Origin: Aquibacillus kalidii
GTDB taxonomy: Bacteria; Bacillota; Bacilli; Bacillales; Amphibacillaceae
Reading direction: 5' to 3'
Assembly: GCF_014280935.1 (NCBI RefSeq)
Contig: NZ_JACLZI010000038.1
Coordinates: forward strand, 1 to 64,000
Length of the DNA: 64,000 nucleotides
Under the pieces are notes generated by a model. It ran no database searches. It saw only the letters and a program-made list of their open reading frames with translations, and was not told where the DNA came from. The translations under genes were made by a program, and so were the position numbers. Positions 53,184 through 61,193 of this stretch are shown piece after piece. The first letter of the stretch is position 1; each line of letters begins with the position of its first letter.

Positions 53184-53859
53184 CAACCTTATAGCCGAGA
53201 CCACGTACCGTTTGAATAAGCCTTGGTTTTTGAGGGTTGTCCTCCAATTTTTCCCTTAGCCTTTTGATGTACACCGTTAATGTATTATCATTTACAAAGT
53301 CACCAGCAACATCCCAGATTCGTTCTAAAAGTTGGTTTCTAGTAAGTACTTGTCCAATATGATTAGCGAAAATTAGTAGTAACCTATATTCCAATGCAGT
53401 CATCAAAATCTCTTGGCCGTTTTTATAGACTTTTCCTTCTGTTGTATTAATTCGGACGTTAGCTATGTCAATGTGGTTACTTGTTTGCGCTTGTTTGTTA
53501 TATCTGCGAAGTACAGATTTTATCCGAGACAATAGTTCCCTAACACGAAATGGTTTCGTTATGTAGTCATCGGCCCCCATATCAAGTCCCATCACAACGT
53601 TTACTTCATCATCAAATGCAGTCAAAAAGATAACTGGTTTGTCACCTTGTTTTTTGACCAATTCACATAAATCATATCCACTACCGTCTGGTAATGATAA
53701 GTCAAACAAAAATAAATCAATCTCTTTCATTAGCTCTGTTACTATCTTTGTTGCAGTTTCTTTATTATGACAAAGGATGGTAGTATAGCCTTCTTGTCGC
53801 AGGGAATATTCCAATCCAGAAGCAATAGTTCTGTCATCTTCAACCAATAAAATCTTCAC
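53176..53859 (-). CDS. OmpR-family response regulator
   Basis: A 227-aa regulator with a receiver domain (Asp8, Asp9, phosphoacceptor in LFDLSLPDG, Lys in ITKPFR) and a C-terminal winged helix (LTRNQLLERIWD, NTLTVYIKRLREKL). GTG 53859 follows GAGGTGA by six bases. It forms an operon with the kinase and probably binds the 11-bp repeats before the ABC operon at 51942. Confidence 0.94.
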   Translation of the reverse strand: MKILLVEDDRTIASGLEYSLRQEGYTTILCHNKETATKIVTELMKEIDLFLFDLSLPDGSGYDLCELVKKQGDKPVIFLTAFDDEVNVVMGLDMGADDYITKPFRVRELLSRIKSVLRRYNKQAQTSNHIDIANVRINTTEGKVYKNGQEILMTALEYRLLLIFANHIGQVLTRNQLLERIWDVAGDFVNDNTLTVYIKRLREKLEDNPQKPRLIQTVRGLGYKVGD

Positions 53860-53916
53860 ATTGATTCACCTCATTCTTACCATATTGTATCTTATATATA
53901 TGTTAAAACTGAAGTT

Positions 53917-53960
53917 AAAAAAATGAAAGGAATCAGAATAATTCTGACCCCTTTCATTTT
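53917..53960 (-). terminator. Terminator of the YitT-family gene
   Basis: Stem aaatgaaagg...cctttcattt with inner tcagaa/ttctga lies just past the stop at 53963. Seven T follow on the minus strand. Confidence 0.88.
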
Positions 53961-53962
53961 AG

Positions 53963-54769
53963 TTAGTTTTTTGCAAATTCCCCGTCAACTTCAACAGTCT
54001 CATAGACGTTTATAAATGCTCGCTGATCATGCTTACGTACTATTTTCTTGATTTGAAGTGTTTCATAACGAGTGACTACCATCATCAATATTTGCTTTTT
54101 CTCTTCTGTGTATCCTCCATACCCTTCCATAACCGTAATACCACGGTAGATGGACTCGATTAGCTCTTTTCTAATAGCATCACCTTTGGAAGTAACAATC
54201 TGCATCGTTAGCTTTATGTGACTGGTGTGGATTGTATCGATAACCCTTCCTGTTAAATAGATGGATAACAGCGTGTACAATGCAATTTCCCAACCAAAAA
54301 AGGCTCCGGATACAAGAACAATAACCCCATTCATTGCAGTAAGCAAAAGACCTACACTAACATTACTTGTTCTAGTAATAAGAATGGCAATAATATCTAA
54401 TCCACCTGATGTTCCAGAGTATTTCAAAATTAACCCGATCCCGATCCCGCTAATAATCCCTCCAAATAAGGTGGAAAGAAGGATATTATCGGTTACTGTA
54501 ACGACTGGCAAAACGTAAAGGAAAAGTGAAAGCGACACAACACACGTAACCGTATTAACCGTTATAGTCTTACCTAATTTATAATACCCTAAAATAATCA
54601 ATGGCAGATTAAGTACTAAGTTTAGTAGCCCTATATCTAACGGAGTAATAATTCCAATTAATATAGCAATTCCACTAACACCGCTGCTTAAAATACCATA
54701 TGGAACTAAAAAGAAGTTAAATGCAAAGGCAATAATTAAAGAGCCTATTACTACAATTATATATTTCAT
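53963..54769 (-). CDS. YitT-family membrane protein
   Basis: A 268-aa protein with five or six N-terminal helices (YitT/DUF161 region, about 1-175) and a C-terminal cytosolic DUF2179 domain (GVTVMEGYGGYTEEKKQIL) of regulatory look. The family is widespread in Firmicutes and may be a transporter, substrate unknown. ATG 54769 has AGGAGG ten bases upstream. Two TTG codons immediately before it are alternatives with shorter spacing. Single gene. Confidence 0.9.
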   Translation of the reverse strand: MKYIIVVIGSLIIAFAFNFFLVPYGILSSGVSGIAILIGIITPLDIGLLNLVLNLPLIILGYYKLGKTITVNTVTCVVSLSLFLYVLPVVTVTDNILLSTLFGGIISGIGIGLILKYSGTSGGLDIIAILITRTSNVSVGLLLTAMNGVIVLVSGAFFGWEIALYTLLSIYLTGRVIDTIHTSHIKLTMQIVTSKGDAIRKELIESIYRGITVMEGYGGYTEEKKQILMMVVTRYETLQIKKIVRKHDQRAFINVYETVEVDGEFAKN

Positions 54770-54879
54770 CAACAATAAACCTCCTGCAGCATCGATTAGC
54801 AGAAATAAGAGTGCGAATAATTTTTCGTTTCATTTTTAGATTAATGTCATAAAAACAAGTATGTGATGGGTATGAGTAA

Positions 54880-55638
54880 TTAATACCGTAATTTTAATAA
54901 AACTTCCCGAATTGCCTCATCATTCATCACTGTATCACGGTATTTCCGCGTAATTTCTGTTAACGCTACATCATGATAGAAAAATTCCGTAAAAAACTTC
55001 ACTAATGAACGGGATTTAGTTCTGATTGCATACCATTCATCATCTTCAACTCCTGCAAATACCATTTCCTCTTCATCTACAATTAGTATCCGACTACGCT
55101 CTAGCGTCTCATGGTGTTCATCAGGAATTAGAGTAGAAACGTTCGGAATGTTAGTGTTCATATCACCAATTACATGGATGTTCACATCTATTCCTTGTTG
55201 ATACTTTATCTCTAATAACGAAAGGAAATGGACCAAATCGTCCTCCCATCCAGAAATAAAGATGGATGATTCCGCTTGATTAAGTAAATCCTTCAATGAA
55301 CTTCTAATTGTTTGATCCTCTTTAAAAGACCATACACGATCATCAATCGGCGTTTGCTTAATTTTTGTTTCTTTTAACTTTTTAATGTTACTTTCAAAAT
55401 CAATCTTTAGCTTTTCTATAACAGACTCTAACGGTAACGCTATGTACAGTCTTTTTTTCTCCATTGTGGATTCAAAAATAAGACCTTTTTCTAATAAACG
55501 ATGCAAAACCTCATAAACCTTAGTGCGTGGAACACCAGATCTTTTAACTATGCCAGTAGCATCTAATGGTTGGTCTATTGTAACAAGCGCTTGATAAATT
55601 TGACTTTCATATTGCGTAAAACCAAATTGTTGTAGCAT
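54880..55638 (-). CDS. TrmB-family regulator with PLD-like effector domain
   Basis: A 252-aa regulator with an N-terminal winged helix (FGFTQYESQIYQALV, GVPRTKVYEVLHRLLEKGLI), a short coiled region and a C-terminal TrmB effector domain related to the phospholipase D fold (SSIFISGWEDDLVHFLSLL). Bacterial members often control adjacent transporters. It is divergent from an MFS transporter, and a perfect palindrome sits in the shared region. The ligand is unknown. Confidence 0.9.
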   Translation of the reverse strand: MLQQFGFTQYESQIYQALVTIDQPLDATGIVKRSGVPRTKVYEVLHRLLEKGLIFESTMEKKRLYIALPLESVIEKLKIDFESNIKKLKETKIKQTPIDDRVWSFKEDQTIRSSLKDLLNQAESSIFISGWEDDLVHFLSLLEIKYQQGIDVNIHVIGDMNTNIPNVSTLIPDEHHETLERSRILIVDEEEMVFAGVEDDEWYAIRTKSRSLVKFFTEFFYHDVALTEITRKYRDTVMNDEAIREVLLKLRY

Positions 55639-55772
55639 TAGCTTTTCTCCTCATTTTTTTCTTAACCCCTATCATAGCATAGGAGTTGTCGTATATGCCA
55701 AAAGCAAAAAAGTCAGAAAATATCTACTTTTATATGAAGTGAAAATTGTTCTTGCTTTCCTAGTCTATCGAC

Positions 55773-55792
55773 GTTACCATTATAGTGGTAAC
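55773..55792. promoter_or_regulatory. Palindromic operator in the TrmB/MFS region
   Basis: gttacca-ttatag-tggtaac, perfect 7-bp arms, lies 23 bp before the MFS start. A -10-like tatagt overlaps its centre. Confidence 0.75.
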
Positions 55793-55814
55793 ATCTTAGA
55801 AAGGACGTCGAAAT

Positions 55815-56987
55815 ATGGATAAACGTGTATATTTGTTAACAATTGTCTCATTTGTAGTAGGAATGGTTGAATTAATTATCGGAGGAATTCTCGATTTAGT
55901 AGCTCAAGATTTACAAATTAGCGTGGGAAAGGCTGGTCTTTTCATCACCGTTTTTTCACTTGTATTTGCTATAGCTGCCCCGATTTTATTAACTGCTACC
56001 GCAAAAATGGAAAGAAAAAAACTTATGCTTTCCGCTCTATTTATTTTTTTACTCGGAAATATTCTTTCTGTGCTTAGTCCAACTTTCACTATTTTATTAG
56101 TTGCACGAATTATTTCTGCAGCTAGTGGATCATTACTTGTTGTTTTGTGCGTAACGATAGCCTCTAACATTGTAGAGAAACAATTCCGTGCACGTGCAAT
56201 TGGAATTGTCTTTATGGGGGTTAGTGGATCGCTTGTCTTAGGCATGCCAATTGGTTTAATGCTAGGAAACGCCTTTGGATGGAGAGCGCCATTCCTCCTA
56301 ATTTCTTTATTAACCCTTTTCTCGATGACAGGTGTCTATTTCTTTATGGAGAAGGTAAACCCTAAACCTTCTGTTCCACTTAAACAACAGCTACAAACAT
56401 TAAAGAATCGTAAAATACTATTTGCACAATTAACAACATTTTTATTCTTAGCTGGCCATTTAACTCTTTATGGGTATTTAACACCTTTTGTAAAATCAGT
56501 TCTAGGCCTTGAAGGTTCTTGGGTGAGTATCATTTACCTTCTATTCGGTATATCTGCCGTAGTAGGCGGAGGGATCGGTGGTACGTTTGCCGATAAATTT
56601 GGTGCTAAAAAAACTATACTGGGTGTTACGATAGCTTTTGCTTTATCCATATTCGCTATACCATATACAACATTTGCACTCCCACTATTTTTAATTGTTA
56701 TGATGATCTGGGGGGCATTAAGTTGGGCAGTTACACCAGCTATGCAAAGTTATCTAATTGAGACATCACCTGAAACGGCAGATGTACAGCAAAGCCTTAA
56801 TAATTCTGCACTTCATTTCGGAATTGCATTTGGTTCATTAATTGGTGGAATAGTCATTGATCATGCTTCAGTCCAACAAAATGCAACGGTTGGGGGAGTT
56901 TTTGTACTGATTGCCCTAGGTGCGGCTGTTATTTCGATGACCAAGAGGGAAAAAGTAAGCTCCATCGCAGTATCAGATAGCTTTTAA
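55815..56987 (+). CDS. MFS transporter (DHA1-type)
   Basis: A 390-aa transporter with 12 helices. Motif A-like sequences after helix 2 (KMERKKLMLSA) and helix 8 (GTFADKFGAKKT) and GVSGSLVLGMPIGLMLG fit drug or sugar efflux MFS pumps of the YdhP/AraJ kind. It is divergent from, and probably repressed by, the TrmB regulator. The ATG has AGAAAGGA. A terminator follows at 56996. Confidence 0.9.
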   Translation: MDKRVYLLTIVSFVVGMVELIIGGILDLVAQDLQISVGKAGLFITVFSLVFAIAAPILLTATAKMERKKLMLSALFIFLLGNILSVLSPTFTILLVARIISAASGSLLVVLCVTIASNIVEKQFRARAIGIVFMGVSGSLVLGMPIGLMLGNAFGWRAPFLLISLLTLFSMTGVYFFMEKVNPKPSVPLKQQLQTLKNRKILFAQLTTFLFLAGHLTLYGYLTPFVKSVLGLEGSWVSIIYLLFGISAVVGGGIGGTFADKFGAKKTILGVTIAFALSIFAIPYTTFALPLFLIVMMIWGALSWAVTPAMQSYLIETSPETADVQQSLNNSALHFGIAFGSLIGGIVIDHASVQQNATVGGVFVLIALGAAVISMTKREKVSSIAVSDSF

Positions 56988-56995
56988 TTTATGAA

Positions 56996-57028
56996 GAAAA
57001 GCAAATGTAACGTTTGCTTTTCTTTTTC
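56996..57028 (+). terminator. Terminator of the MFS gene
   Basis: Stem gaaaagcaaa/tttgcttttc is followed by five T. Confidence 0.88.
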
Positions 57029-57106
57029 ATTCCTATCGTTTTATTGAAACCTTATAAAGATTCTTTTCGTATATTAATTACAAACAAACGGAGAGGAGGA
57101 TTATAG

Positions 57107-57301
57107 ATGTTAGATAAATTCATCAAAAATGTTTTTAAACATAGTGGAAGTAGCAGTAGTAGAAAAAAACATCGTCGTGTTTTCAGCTCGAGTGGCCGCA
57201 AAAAATACCGACGCTCAAGCAGTAGTGGATTTCGAAAACATTCAGGATTTCACGGGAGTCATCGATACAAGCGCAAAGGATATGGGCATAGCAGTAGCTA
57301 G
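57107..57301 (+). CDS. Small Ser/Arg/Lys-rich basic protein (64 aa)
   Basis: A very basic 64-aa protein. After MLDKFIKNVFKHSG it consists almost wholly of Ser, Arg, Lys, Gly, His and Tyr, in clusters such as SSSSRKKHRR and GRKKYRRSSSSGFRKH. It has no membrane helix. An optimal GAGAGGAGG ribosome site precedes the ATG. It ends three bases from the convergent Hanks-type kinase gene. The composition resembles spore-coat or nucleic-acid-binding low-complexity proteins and offers many phosphorylatable Ser. No known family. Confidence 0.8.
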   Translation: MLDKFIKNVFKHSGSSSSRKKHRRVFSSSGRKKYRRSSSSGFRKHSGFHGSHRYKRKGYGHSSS

Positions 57302-57304
57302 AAG

Positions 57305-58084
57305 TCATAAGTAATTTAAAACCTGGACTACATCTTCCATTACTTCTGCTGTATCGGAATATGGTTGTTCGATGCCAAGCAAACGTTTTAATAGGTGACT
57401 AGTTTTTGGATGGATCTCTAACTCTTCCATCCAAGATCTACCCCTTTTAATGCTCGAGTGATAGGTGGAGTATAATAAAAAAAGCAAAAAGTCACCTAAA
57501 TCATAATAATCTTCTCGTAGCAGGGCAACCTTATCATTCCTACTGCAGTTTCCAAGTTCTTCTGCTAAACCAAAATCTATTAAATAAAGTGCCGAGTCTT
57601 TCATGATCACATTAGGAATTCTAATATCCCCATGAACGACTTCTTTTGAGTGAATATAGCTTGTTATTTCTACTAGCTCCTTAAACATTTCCAGACACTT
57701 TGTTTCGTTAAATTTCCCCTTTTCGTAAAACAAAATTTCTTCAAGATTTTCTCCGTCTATTAATTCCATTGTGTAGAAATCATGTTTATCAATAGTGAAC
57801 TTTTCAAGTAAACTAGGTATCCTTGGATGATGTAGCTTGCCAAGTATGTCCGTTTCTTTTTGATATACTCTACTAATCTCCTGTCTTCTTTTACTTTTTG
57901 TCATTTGCTTTAGAACACAGAGGTTATCTTCTTTCGAATCACGACATAAGTAAGTCATTCCATAACTTCCAATACCGATGAATGACTCAATTTTATACCT
58001 GTTATGGATAAGGTCATTTTTTTTATAATGCCTATCTACTAAAAGTCTATATCCCCTCTTCATAAATTTAAATGGACCATTCAT
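57305..58084 (-). CDS. YbdM-like Hanks-type serine/threonine kinase
   Basis: A 259-aa eukaryotic-type kinase resembling B. subtilis YbdM. The glycine loop (IGIGSYGMTYL), ATP lysine (CVLKQM), catalytic loop (VHGDIRIPNVI, with Gly in place of the usual Arg of HRD) and metal Asp (LIDFGLA) are present. The C-lobe is short, and there are no PASTA or membrane parts. ATG 58084 has GGGG seven bases upstream. The frame reading on into a dispersed repeat (MVTGT) is spurious. The kinase is probably active. A HGD loop is typical of RIO/YbdM-like kinases. Confidence 0.9.
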   Translation of the reverse strand: MNGPFKFMKRGYRLLVDRHYKKNDLIHNRYKIESFIGIGSYGMTYLCRDSKEDNLCVLKQMTKSKRRQEISRVYQKETDILGKLHHPRIPSLLEKFTIDKHDFYTMELIDGENLEEILFYEKGKFNETKCLEMFKELVEITSYIHSKEVVHGDIRIPNVIMKDSALYLIDFGLAEELGNCSRNDKVALLREDYYDLGDFLLFLLYSTYHSSIKRGRSWMEELEIHPKTSHLLKRLLGIEQPYSDTAEVMEDVVQVLNYL

Positions 58085-58105
58085 ATATATTCCCCATTCC
58101 CTAAT

Positions 58106-58134
58106 GGTGCCTGTCACCACCCGTTTTTTGTCGA
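58106..58134 (-). repeat. Dispersed repeat copy 6
   Basis: The minus strand reads ttcgacaaaaaacggg, then tggtgacaggcacc. It lies 21 bp upstream of the kinase start, between it and the terminator of the efflux gene. Confidence 0.92.
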
Positions 58135-58178
58135 AAAAAAGGGATGAGAATTACTTTAAATTCTCACCCCTTTTTCTT
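58134..58178 (-). terminator. Terminator of the second DHA2 pump
   Basis: Stem aaaagggatgagaatt/aattctcacccctttt (one mismatch) lies 12 bases past the stop, with T-rich flanks. Confidence 0.88.
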
Positions 58179-58189
58179 CGATGGTGCTA

Positions 58190-59599
58190 TCACCTTTCTT
58201 CAGATGGGCTCGTTTTTTTTAAGAAGAAAGCAAATACAATTCCTACAGCACTAACAATGCCCGCTACAATAAAAGCAACGTTGACGCCATGAATCACACC
58301 TTCCATGCCATGTACTTTAGGATCTAAAGCACTATTCGTCATAATGGTAACTAATAGCGCAGTACCAATTGAACCAGATACCTGTCTCATCGTATTGTTC
58401 ATAGCTGTCCCATGAGGGATTAACTTAATAGGTAACTGATTTAAACCTGCAGTTGTTACAGGCATCATAACCATCGCTACTCCGAACATCCTCAGTGCAT
58501 TTACTACTGATAAGTAGGTAAACGAAGTGGTTGTCGATAAATTTGCAAACAGAAATGTCGAGCATGTCACAATGATTAACCCAATAATGGCAAGCCACTT
58601 TGCTCCAACCTTATCGAAGATCCTTCCTGTAATTGGGTTCATAATCCCCATTAAAACAGCACCTGGTAGTAGCATTAACCCGGACTGAAAGGCAGTGTAA
58701 TCATGCATATTTTGCATATATATCGGTAATATCGTTGCTCCACCTATCATCGAAATAAATACGATAACTCCTAAAATAGTAGATAGTGTAAACACTCCAT
58801 ACTTAAAAACTTTAAATTCCAGTATTGGATTATCCAAATGAAATTGTCTATAGATAAATAGTACAAGTGAAGCAACACCAATTAATATCGTGCTGATTAC
58901 GATTAAGCTTCCCCATCCATAATTACCTGCACTACTAAACCCATACAAAATTCCCCCAAAACCAATCGTCGACAGAATAACAGATAGGACATCTAGTTTC
59001 GGAAAGGTCCGTTTCGTTACATTTTTCAGTAAAAAATAAGCAAAAATAAAATCTAAAACCGCTATTGGTATAATAATATAAAAGAGTGATCGCCATGGAT
59101 AATTTTCTACCATCCAACCGGATAAAGTCGGGCCGATTGCTGGTGCAAAGGCAATAACTAATCCAAATAACCCCATAGCTTGCCCCCGTTTTTCTATGGG
59201 AAAAATGACAAAAAATACTGTTTGCATCAATGGCATCATAATCCCTGCCCCTGACGCCTGTACAATCCTTCCTACAATAAGCATAGAAAAGCTAGGTGCA
59301 AATGCACATATAATTGTTCCCAGTCCAAATAGCCCCATGGCTGTTAGAAACAAACTTCTTGTTGTGAATTTTTCTATCAAAAAAGCAGTAATCGGAATCA
59401 TGACACCATTCACTAACATAAATACTGTCGTTAGCCATTGTGCAGTATTAGCCGTGATGTCTAGATCTGCCATAATGTGTGGCAGAGCTGTTGCAAGTAA
59501 TGTTTGATTCAAAATTGCGGCAAATGCCCCAGAAATTAGAATAGCGATTAATGGTCCCTTTTTAATTTCTGGAACTCCTTGTGTTTGTGTACCTTCCAT
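58190..59599 (-). CDS. DHA2-family multidrug efflux MFS transporter (paralog)
   Basis: A 469-aa EmrB/LmrB-type pump with about 14 helices, clearly paralogous to the pump at 26811 (shared LATALP, QWLTT, FLIE, GRIVQASG and GPAIGPTLSGW-type segments). The ATG follows GAGGTAA. Unlike the first pump it has no regulator gene next to it, but a 7-bp-arm palindrome at 59627 may bind one. Confidence 0.93.
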   Translation of the reverse strand: MEGTQTQGVPEIKKGPLIAILISGAFAAILNQTLLATALPHIMADLDITANTAQWLTTVFMLVNGVMIPITAFLIEKFTTRSLFLTAMGLFGLGTIICAFAPSFSMLIVGRIVQASGAGIMMPLMQTVFFVIFPIEKRGQAMGLFGLVIAFAPAIGPTLSGWMVENYPWRSLFYIIIPIAVLDFIFAYFLLKNVTKRTFPKLDVLSVILSTIGFGGILYGFSSAGNYGWGSLIVISTILIGVASLVLFIYRQFHLDNPILEFKVFKYGVFTLSTILGVIVFISMIGGATILPIYMQNMHDYTAFQSGLMLLPGAVLMGIMNPITGRIFDKVGAKWLAIIGLIIVTCSTFLFANLSTTTSFTYLSVVNALRMFGVAMVMMPVTTAGLNQLPIKLIPHGTAMNNTMRQVSGSIGTALLVTIMTNSALDPKVHGMEGVIHGVNVAFIVAGIVSAVGIVFAFFLKKTSPSEER

Positions 59600-59626
59600 A
59601 CAATTACCTCGTTACTTAATTTATTT

Positions 59627-59647
59627 ACTTAGCTAACCACTAAGTAT
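59627..59647. promoter_or_regulatory. Palindrome upstream of the second DHA2 pump
   Basis: tacttag-ctaacca-ctaagta, perfect 7-bp arms, lies 28 bp before the pump start. It is a plausible repressor site. Confidence 0.55.
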
Positions 59648-59754
59648 TCTATTGTATAGTTTGCTACTTAAAAATTAAATAATCAAATATTTCGTTTATT
59701 ATCCACCTTCATTTGGTATATTTATCTAAACTACAAACAAAGGAAGTGATAGAC

Positions 59755-60054
59755 GTGATATTGGAGGCAGTTATGCTTCAGGTTAAGGATGGAATGGAAG
59801 ATGAGTATGAAATGGCATTTAAAGAAGCATCTCTTATCATATCATCTATGAAGGGGTATGATTCACACGAACTTCATCGATGCATCGAGATAAAAGGAAA
59901 ATATTTATTACTGGTAAGATGGCACAACTTAGAGGATCATGTAATTGGGTTTAGAGAATCACCGCAATATTTAGAATGGAAAGAGCTATTACATCCTTTT
60001 TATGATCCATTCCCAAATGTAGAGCATTTTGAGAATATACCACTAACATCTTAA
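59755..60054 (+). CDS. Antibiotic biosynthesis monooxygenase (ABM) domain protein
   Basis: A 99-aa ferredoxin-like alpha/beta protein of the ABM superfamily (MILEAVMLQVKDGMEDEYE, LLLVRWHNLEDHVIGFRESP, LHPFYDPFPNVEHF). Such proteins are cofactor-free oxygenases or heme or unknown-substrate binders. The C-terminal HPFYDPFP pattern is common in uncharacterised Bacillus members. GTG 59755 is preferred because AAGGAAGTGA lies five bases upstream. The longer frame to 59713 lacks a ribosome site. A terminator follows. Confidence 0.85.
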   Translation: MILEAVMLQVKDGMEDEYEMAFKEASLIISSMKGYDSHELHRCIEIKGKYLLLVRWHNLEDHVIGFRESPQYLEWKELLHPFYDPFPNVEHFENIPLTS

Positions 60055-60061
60055 CTTTAAC

Positions 60062-60094
60062 GCAAAGGGAGCTCCTTTTAGAACCTCCCTTTGC
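60062..60094. terminator. Terminator between ABM gene and rpiA
   Basis: Perfect 9-bp stem gcaaaggga/tccctttgc lies between convergent genes. Confidence 0.8.
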
Positions 60095-60109
60095 CATCTT
60101 TTATAAAGA

Positions 60110-60784
60110 TTATGTAGAAAGAAAATCAATCGTGCCATCGTCTCGACCGATAATCAGTTCATTTGCCATATCGACAAACAACCCATTTTCTACAACACCC
60201 GGTATCATATTTAATGCTTGATCCAACTGTTTTGCATCGCTTATCGTATTAAAATGACAATCCACTATATAGTTTCCATTATCGGTTACTACTGGATCGC
60301 GCTCTTCCCTCCGTAATTGAGGTAGACACCCCAATGCAGCAATCTGTTTACTTGTGATCTCCCATCCAAACGGAACAATTTCCACAGGTAAAGGAAAATG
60401 CCCTAATTCCGGAACATATTTTGATTGATCCACTACTATAACTAAACGACGAGAAATGGAAGCAATCATCTTTTCTCGCAAAAGTGCACCTCCACCGCCT
60501 TTAATAAGCTCCAAATTGGAATTTGCTTCATCGGCACCATCAATAGTTAGATCAATGTCATTTACATCAGACAGTGACAGTAATGGTATATCTAGCTGGT
60601 TAGCAAGTTTTTCCGTTTGCTTAGATGTTGGTACTCCCTGAATATTTAATCCACCTTTTACTAGTTCCCCTAGCTTCTGAATTGTCCAATAAACAGTTGA
60701 TCCTGTCCCCAGTCCTAAAACCATACCATCTTTAATGAATTCCGTTGCTTTCTCCCCTGCAAGTTGCTTACTTTTTGTCGACAC
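60110..60784 (-). CDS. rpiA: Ribose-5-phosphate isomerase A
   Basis: A 224-aa pentose phosphate enzyme interconverting ribose 5-phosphate and ribulose 5-phosphate. Family motifs: VLGLGTGSTVYW, the catalytic DLTIDGADEAN, KGGGGALLREK and the late ENGLFVDMANELIIG. GTG 60784 has AGGTGA six bases upstream. It lies downstream of a small membrane-protein gene on the same strand, 101 bp away. Confidence 0.95.
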   Translation of the reverse strand: MSTKSKQLAGEKATEFIKDGMVLGLGTGSTVYWTIQKLGELVKGGLNIQGVPTSKQTEKLANQLDIPLLSLSDVNDIDLTIDGADEANSNLELIKGGGGALLREKMIASISRRLVIVVDQSKYVPELGHFPLPVEIVPFGWEITSKQIAALGCLPQLRREERDPVVTDNGNYIVDCHFNTISDAKQLDQALNMIPGVVENGLFVDMANELIIGRDDGTIDFLST

Positions 60785-60885
60785 TTACATTCACCTCTTA
60801 TCAAATGATTATAAACTCCAATTCAATTGTTAACAATTGGTAACATCTTTGTAAGAAATAATCTTTCAGAAGTAGCCTTTCCCTT

Positions 60886-61056
60886 TTATCTTTTCTTTTT
60901 ATCTGGAATATACTTCGTGAAATAAGCAGCAGCAAGGATCGTCAGAATCGACAATGACCAAATAATTAGTCCCTCCCAAGGAAAGTTAATGGCTAACCCA
61001 ATTGTTTGAATTATTACACTCAACATTAAGAAAATCATGGTTAGTTTTTTCTTCAA
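60886..61056 (-). CDS. Small membrane protein (56 aa)
   Basis: A short gene easily missed: TTG 61056 follows a perfect AAGGAGG by eight bases and reads 56 codons to TAA. The product starts MKKKLTMIFLMLSVIIQTIG and ends YIPDKKKR. It has two hydrophobic helices (about 5-22 and 30-48) joined by NFPWEG, with positively charged ends, so it is a two-helix membrane peptide. No family recognised. It lies upstream of rpiA on the same strand. Confidence 0.75.
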   Translation of the reverse strand: MKKKLTMIFLMLSVIIQTIGLAINFPWEGLIIWSLSILTILAAAYFTKYIPDKKKR

Positions 61057-61133
61057 ATGGAAAACCTCCTTCTAATTAATGCGTTTTGTTATTACGATAT
61101 ATAGTCCACTATAGTGTAACATCTAATGAATTT

Positions 61134-61178
61134 ACAAAAAAACGGAAAAGACCAATCATACGTTGGTCCTTTCCGTTT
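61134..61178 (-). terminator. Terminator of the DUF3892 remnant
   Basis: Stem aaacggaaaagaccaa/ttggtcctttccgttt (one mismatch) is followed by seven T on the minus strand. Confidence 0.88.
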
Positions 61179-61193
61179 CGGTGCTAATCCCTT

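Noticed and set aside
57305-58120. Kinase start at GTG 58120 (MVTGT N-terminus)
   Set aside because: The first residues translate the dispersed repeat. ATG 58084 has its own ribosome site.
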